DNA of 64,000 nt from Viscum album. Lineage: Eukaryota; Streptophyta; Magnoliopsida; Santalales; Viscaceae. Position numbers and translations under genes: made by a program. A model generated the notes under the pieces. It was not told the DNA's origin, did not search any database, and saw only the letters and a list, made by a program, of their open reading frames with translations. Location: NCBI GenBank assembly GCA_963277665.1, contig CAUJRU010000139.1, forward strand, positions 124,001-188,000, in the 5' to 3' direction. Positions 61,271 to 64,000 of this stretch are shown in pieces; within the stretch, counting starts at the first letter, position 1; each line of letters starts with the position of its first letter.

Positions 61271-64000
61271 CCTAATTGCTGCATCCAGAACCCGATCAAC
61301 TCCTGCCCACCGACGTAGGGAAGGGGAAATATCAACGCGGCTACCACGCGCGGTTCTGCCTTTTCTACGACGGCCTCAACTGCTGCGACTACTGGGCACC
61401 CATGCCCCCTATCCCCATAGAAGATTATCCAACGAAGGGTAATCAACGACCTTGTACGTAGGTATGAGGAGGAAGGGGTCATCCCTACGAGGGACATGAC
61501 CCGCCTGGATTTAGAGGCGTCTGTGCCTCACCGTCAACGCTGCCCCCGAGGGCCGCGCAGGGAGCCACTACTCCCCACTCTAACCTTCAAACATTTCCGA
61601 TGCCTCTCCCCAGAACGCCTCGATGACTCCATGCCCTATGCCGATGAGGTAGGGGATGTTCAGGCTAGCCCAGCCCGAGTTTCATCCCAGGGGTTCCCAG
61701 TGATGGCCCCCACCAGGCCGTGCCAGTGCCGCCACCCGGTTCCCTGATATAAAGAGCAAGTAGACTACCTACCTGCACCACTGACACTGGCTCAGCCAAC
61801 CCGATACCAACGTCGGGCATAGGCCGAGGAGGGATCCCGCCAAGGGACATCAACGTCAGAGGCTACTATGTCCCTAGCCACCGCCGATGTGCATCATCAA
61901 CCCCCCACATACGCCGAGTAGGGAAAACTATATTCCCAAACAGTATCGAGGCCCCAACCACCCCACGGGTAGGCTGGGTTGACTCTCCTAGTCACAGGCA
62001 CAGGCAATGGCCACCGCGGACTAACCCGAAGCAATGCCACCCAATATGGGGGGCCTCCCCGTACAACCACCATGGAGGACGCGGGCCTTTCCCGCTCCCA
62101 GGATCGACTCGAAGGTATGCCCCATACCACCTTCGACCTAAATGAGGGCCTTCCCTGTGGTAGCAACACCCCATATGAGAGCCTCTCTCGCGCTCATTAC
62201 ACTGGATACAGAGCCGTCCCTTCTGCCACAGACTGCCAGGGTGGGGACGTTGGACATCCAGTCACTCTCTGTTGTGAGGACCTTCCTCACATCCTTGTAG
62301 AAACTGAAGAAGGATCTATTCTTCCTATTAACCAGAGGGGTGGAGATCAACTTTACTTCAACAACACCCAACACAGAGGTCCTACCCATGTTCGGTCCGA
62401 TCAGTACATGGACCTGCCTCACACTGACGACACCAAGGGAACCAGGCATGGATGTCCTACTCATGCTCCCGTCAGTTCCAGCGGGGGTCCCACCCATACC
62501 AGCACCCAGCACAGAGGTCCTCCCCATGTTACCTTTGACATCTGCCCCGGTGCTCATCTCACCCCATCCCACTCAGGCGGAAGTACTCCCCTCCCCAACA
62601 CTAGTATGACCGAAGGACCATATCGTGTCGGGAATTTTCCCTTCCCCGAAGTTCCATCCCAGGGCAGGAAGGCAGGTCGTCACTACTGCAAGATGAATAC
62701 TAAAAAGCTTCAGACTGAGATCAAACCGGTCTGTTTCTCATATTCTGAAGCAGAGAAAGACTCAGCGGTAGAACCCTCCCCTTAGTCCTCTATGTCAAGG
62801 GTCGGGGCAGGAAGAAGGCGTATCGGCCTCATCCTTCCAGAGTGCGAAGTCCATGGGATTCCCACCTCTCTTCGTAGGTACATCCAGGAGAAGGAAATTT
62901 TGGGAATCCCATAGGTTTCGACCCTGAAGTCACCACCGTCCTCACCAGAAGTTCCATCTACCTAGGCCAGAGATCACAGAGAACTATTTTGGGGACAGAT
63001 GACAGTTGAGAAATAGTGTCACCCACCGTCGACTACCACAGTCCCTACACTAGAAGTTGTGGTTGTTATCTCGTCATATCATGACATTGTGGTCAGGTCA
63101 CCACACTCCTCGGAGGATAGCCCGGAATTCGGCGGCCAGTCGACTCATTCACCGTATTGTTCACCATCCAGCCTACTGTCATAGTGGTCCGCCTCAGTAC
63201 CGTTGTCGGTTCCTCAGCTTGATCCAGATGACGAGTGGGGAAACATGGGGCCAGACCCTGAAACTGAGCCCAAGAGATTATGGGAAATTCTGGCGGTAGA
63301 TCACTTCCCAGAGAAGTTCTGGACGGTGGAAGCAGTGAAATTCTATGTGCCAGAATCCCTCACCCTAGAGGAAGTCAAGTGATTCCGTAAAACCCTATGG
63401 GCGATGCACTTCCGTCTTCGTTATCATCGGGTGTTGTACCCCAGGAGCCAATTTCACTTTGAGGAAATAGGCGAGCAATGCTGTCTGGTTGATTTGGCCT
63501 CACTCCCCATGGCCCAGCGCCCTAAGTCACCAGGTCACCAGAGGACCCTCTAACAAAGATGCGTTCAGAGTTTGAAGGTACTCCGAAAAATCATCAGGGA
63601 TGGTACCCCACATGTGCAATTTTGTGGCTGGGGGAAGAATGTTGCCCTCCTCTACATCCCTATTCGACGACAGCCCGACTCGATATGCGATATTGAGAAC
63701 ATGCCCCCGGGAAGGGTCCCATCCCAGATGGTTCAAGTCCTGGACAAGGAGGATGAGCTGGAATTTCTCAATGGATACTTACCCCCTGAGGGTGTGCCAA
63801 CACTATTGGACCCATCAAGAAGGATTACTCGCTAGCAGAGGAACCTACTTGGTCTATATGCACCCACTGAGTTGTTGGTACTCAGTCAGAATGCCGGTAG
63901 GGGCAATGAGCATGTCAGAGCTGTCATGCACTCTGACCCGTCCACCTCAGTGCAGAAGATGGAGGAAGACCCAGAGAAGGTCGTGATGCGCCAGCAACAT
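61271..64000 (+). pseudogene. E5 decayed gag-like reading frame
   Basis: One frame (codon starts congruent to 61979) can be followed from about 61271 to the window end with roughly a dozen in-frame stops, mostly TAG/TGA/TAA one transition away from CAG, TGG, CGA or CAA. Readable stretches include VINDLVRRYEEEGVIPTRD (about 61440), an open 268-codon block 61979-62785, SRVGAGRRRIGLILPECEVH (about 62800), LWEILAVDHFPEKFWTVEAV (about 63275) and VALLYIPIRRQPDSICDIEN (about 63640). Amino-acid composition is protein-like (charged, Pro/Thr-rich in the middle). No zinc knuckle or pol motif is reached. Position after a PBS suggests gag or an extra ORF before gag. I do not recognise the family. Confidence 0.5.
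62360..62600 (+). repeat. 137-bp internal repeat in the E5 reading frame
   Basis: ACAACACCCAACACAGAGGT at 62360 recurs as ACCAGCACCCAGCACAGAGG at 62498; a third shorter copy (GCGGAAGTACTCCCC) is near 62578. In the +3 frame each gives (T/A)EVLP. Lies in the Pro/Thr-rich part, typical of a low-constraint linker. Confidence 0.65.

Larger units (their letters stand above)
58009..64000 (+). mobile_element. E5: GC-rich LTR-retrotransposon-like element, 5' part
   Basis: At 58009 the composition jumps from about 25% GC to about 50% and the sequence starts TGTTGG, a common LTR start. Candidate target duplication on the left: GATAT (58004-58008). TATA-like sequence near 60476, primer-site-like TGGCGCC at 61065, and a long decayed reading frame downstream fit an LTR element in plus orientation with a ~3-kb 5' LTR. 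The 3' half and second LTR are outside the window, so superfamily is unknown; the TGGCGCC primer site would suit Tat/Athila-like gypsy elements. Confidence 0.55.

Noticed and set aside
62138..62572. 144-codon minus-strand ORF with repeated peptides
   Set aside because: Antisense to the E5 reading frame; the repetition comes from the 137-bp DNA repeat.

Overview
This window is nuclear DNA from a seed plant, probably one with a large, repeat-bloated genome. The evidence is a set of Ty3/gypsy chromovirus retrotransposons of the plant Tekay/Del type. They have long LTRs (about 3 to 4.8 kb), initiator-Met-tRNA-type primer sites, and a decayed gag-pol with a chromodomain. I see no cellular gene, rRNA gene, organelle DNA or CRISPR array. 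Species cannot be named from the sequence.

The layout is a nest. The oldest recognisable layer is a minus-strand element, here called H. Its 3' LTR (copy A) runs from before 4506 to 30047 in three pieces. Its internal region is at 30048-30255 and 40555-41108, and its 5' LTR (copy B) is at 41109-43276 plus 56705-57003. Inserted into H are: E0 (plus strand, 3' end at 1-4505); E1 (minus, 5143-16993, TSD ATAAT); an unclassified GC-richer insertion with a 9-bp TSD (17623-26603) that itself contains E2 (minus, 17816-25619, TSD CTAAA); E4 (plus, about 30256-40554); and E3 (plus, 43277-56704, TSD GGATA). A second, much less diverged copy of part of the H LTR (copy C, about 57004-58008) follows. It is cut by a GC-rich element, E5, that runs off the right edge (58009-64000).

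E3 is the only element with a recognisable full coding region: gag capsid, protease, reverse transcriptase, RNase H, integrase and chromodomain in canonical order. All are broken by stops, frameshifts and lost catalytic residues. E1, E2 and E4 are non-autonomous relatives. Each keeps a PBS, a short gag start with a fixed Cys pattern, and relics of a zinc knuckle about 300 nt downstream. Each lacks the capsid core and all of pol and carries 1.3 to 2 kb of non-coding filler. The inferred arrangement is an autonomous chromovirus that mobilised a deletion-derivative family in trans.

The most unusual signal is in the LTRs. E1, E3 and E4 carry three copies of a roughly 45-bp core spaced about 190 bp apart, starting about 350 bp downstream of the TATA box. 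H keeps one copy at the matching position. E2 has three units of unrelated sequence at nearly the same three distances. E5 is different in composition (near 50% GC) and in its repeats: many short palindromes built on TCGCGA, and a gag-like reading frame traceable across 2.7 kb despite about a dozen stops.

All percentages and distances were estimated by eye from the printed sequence.
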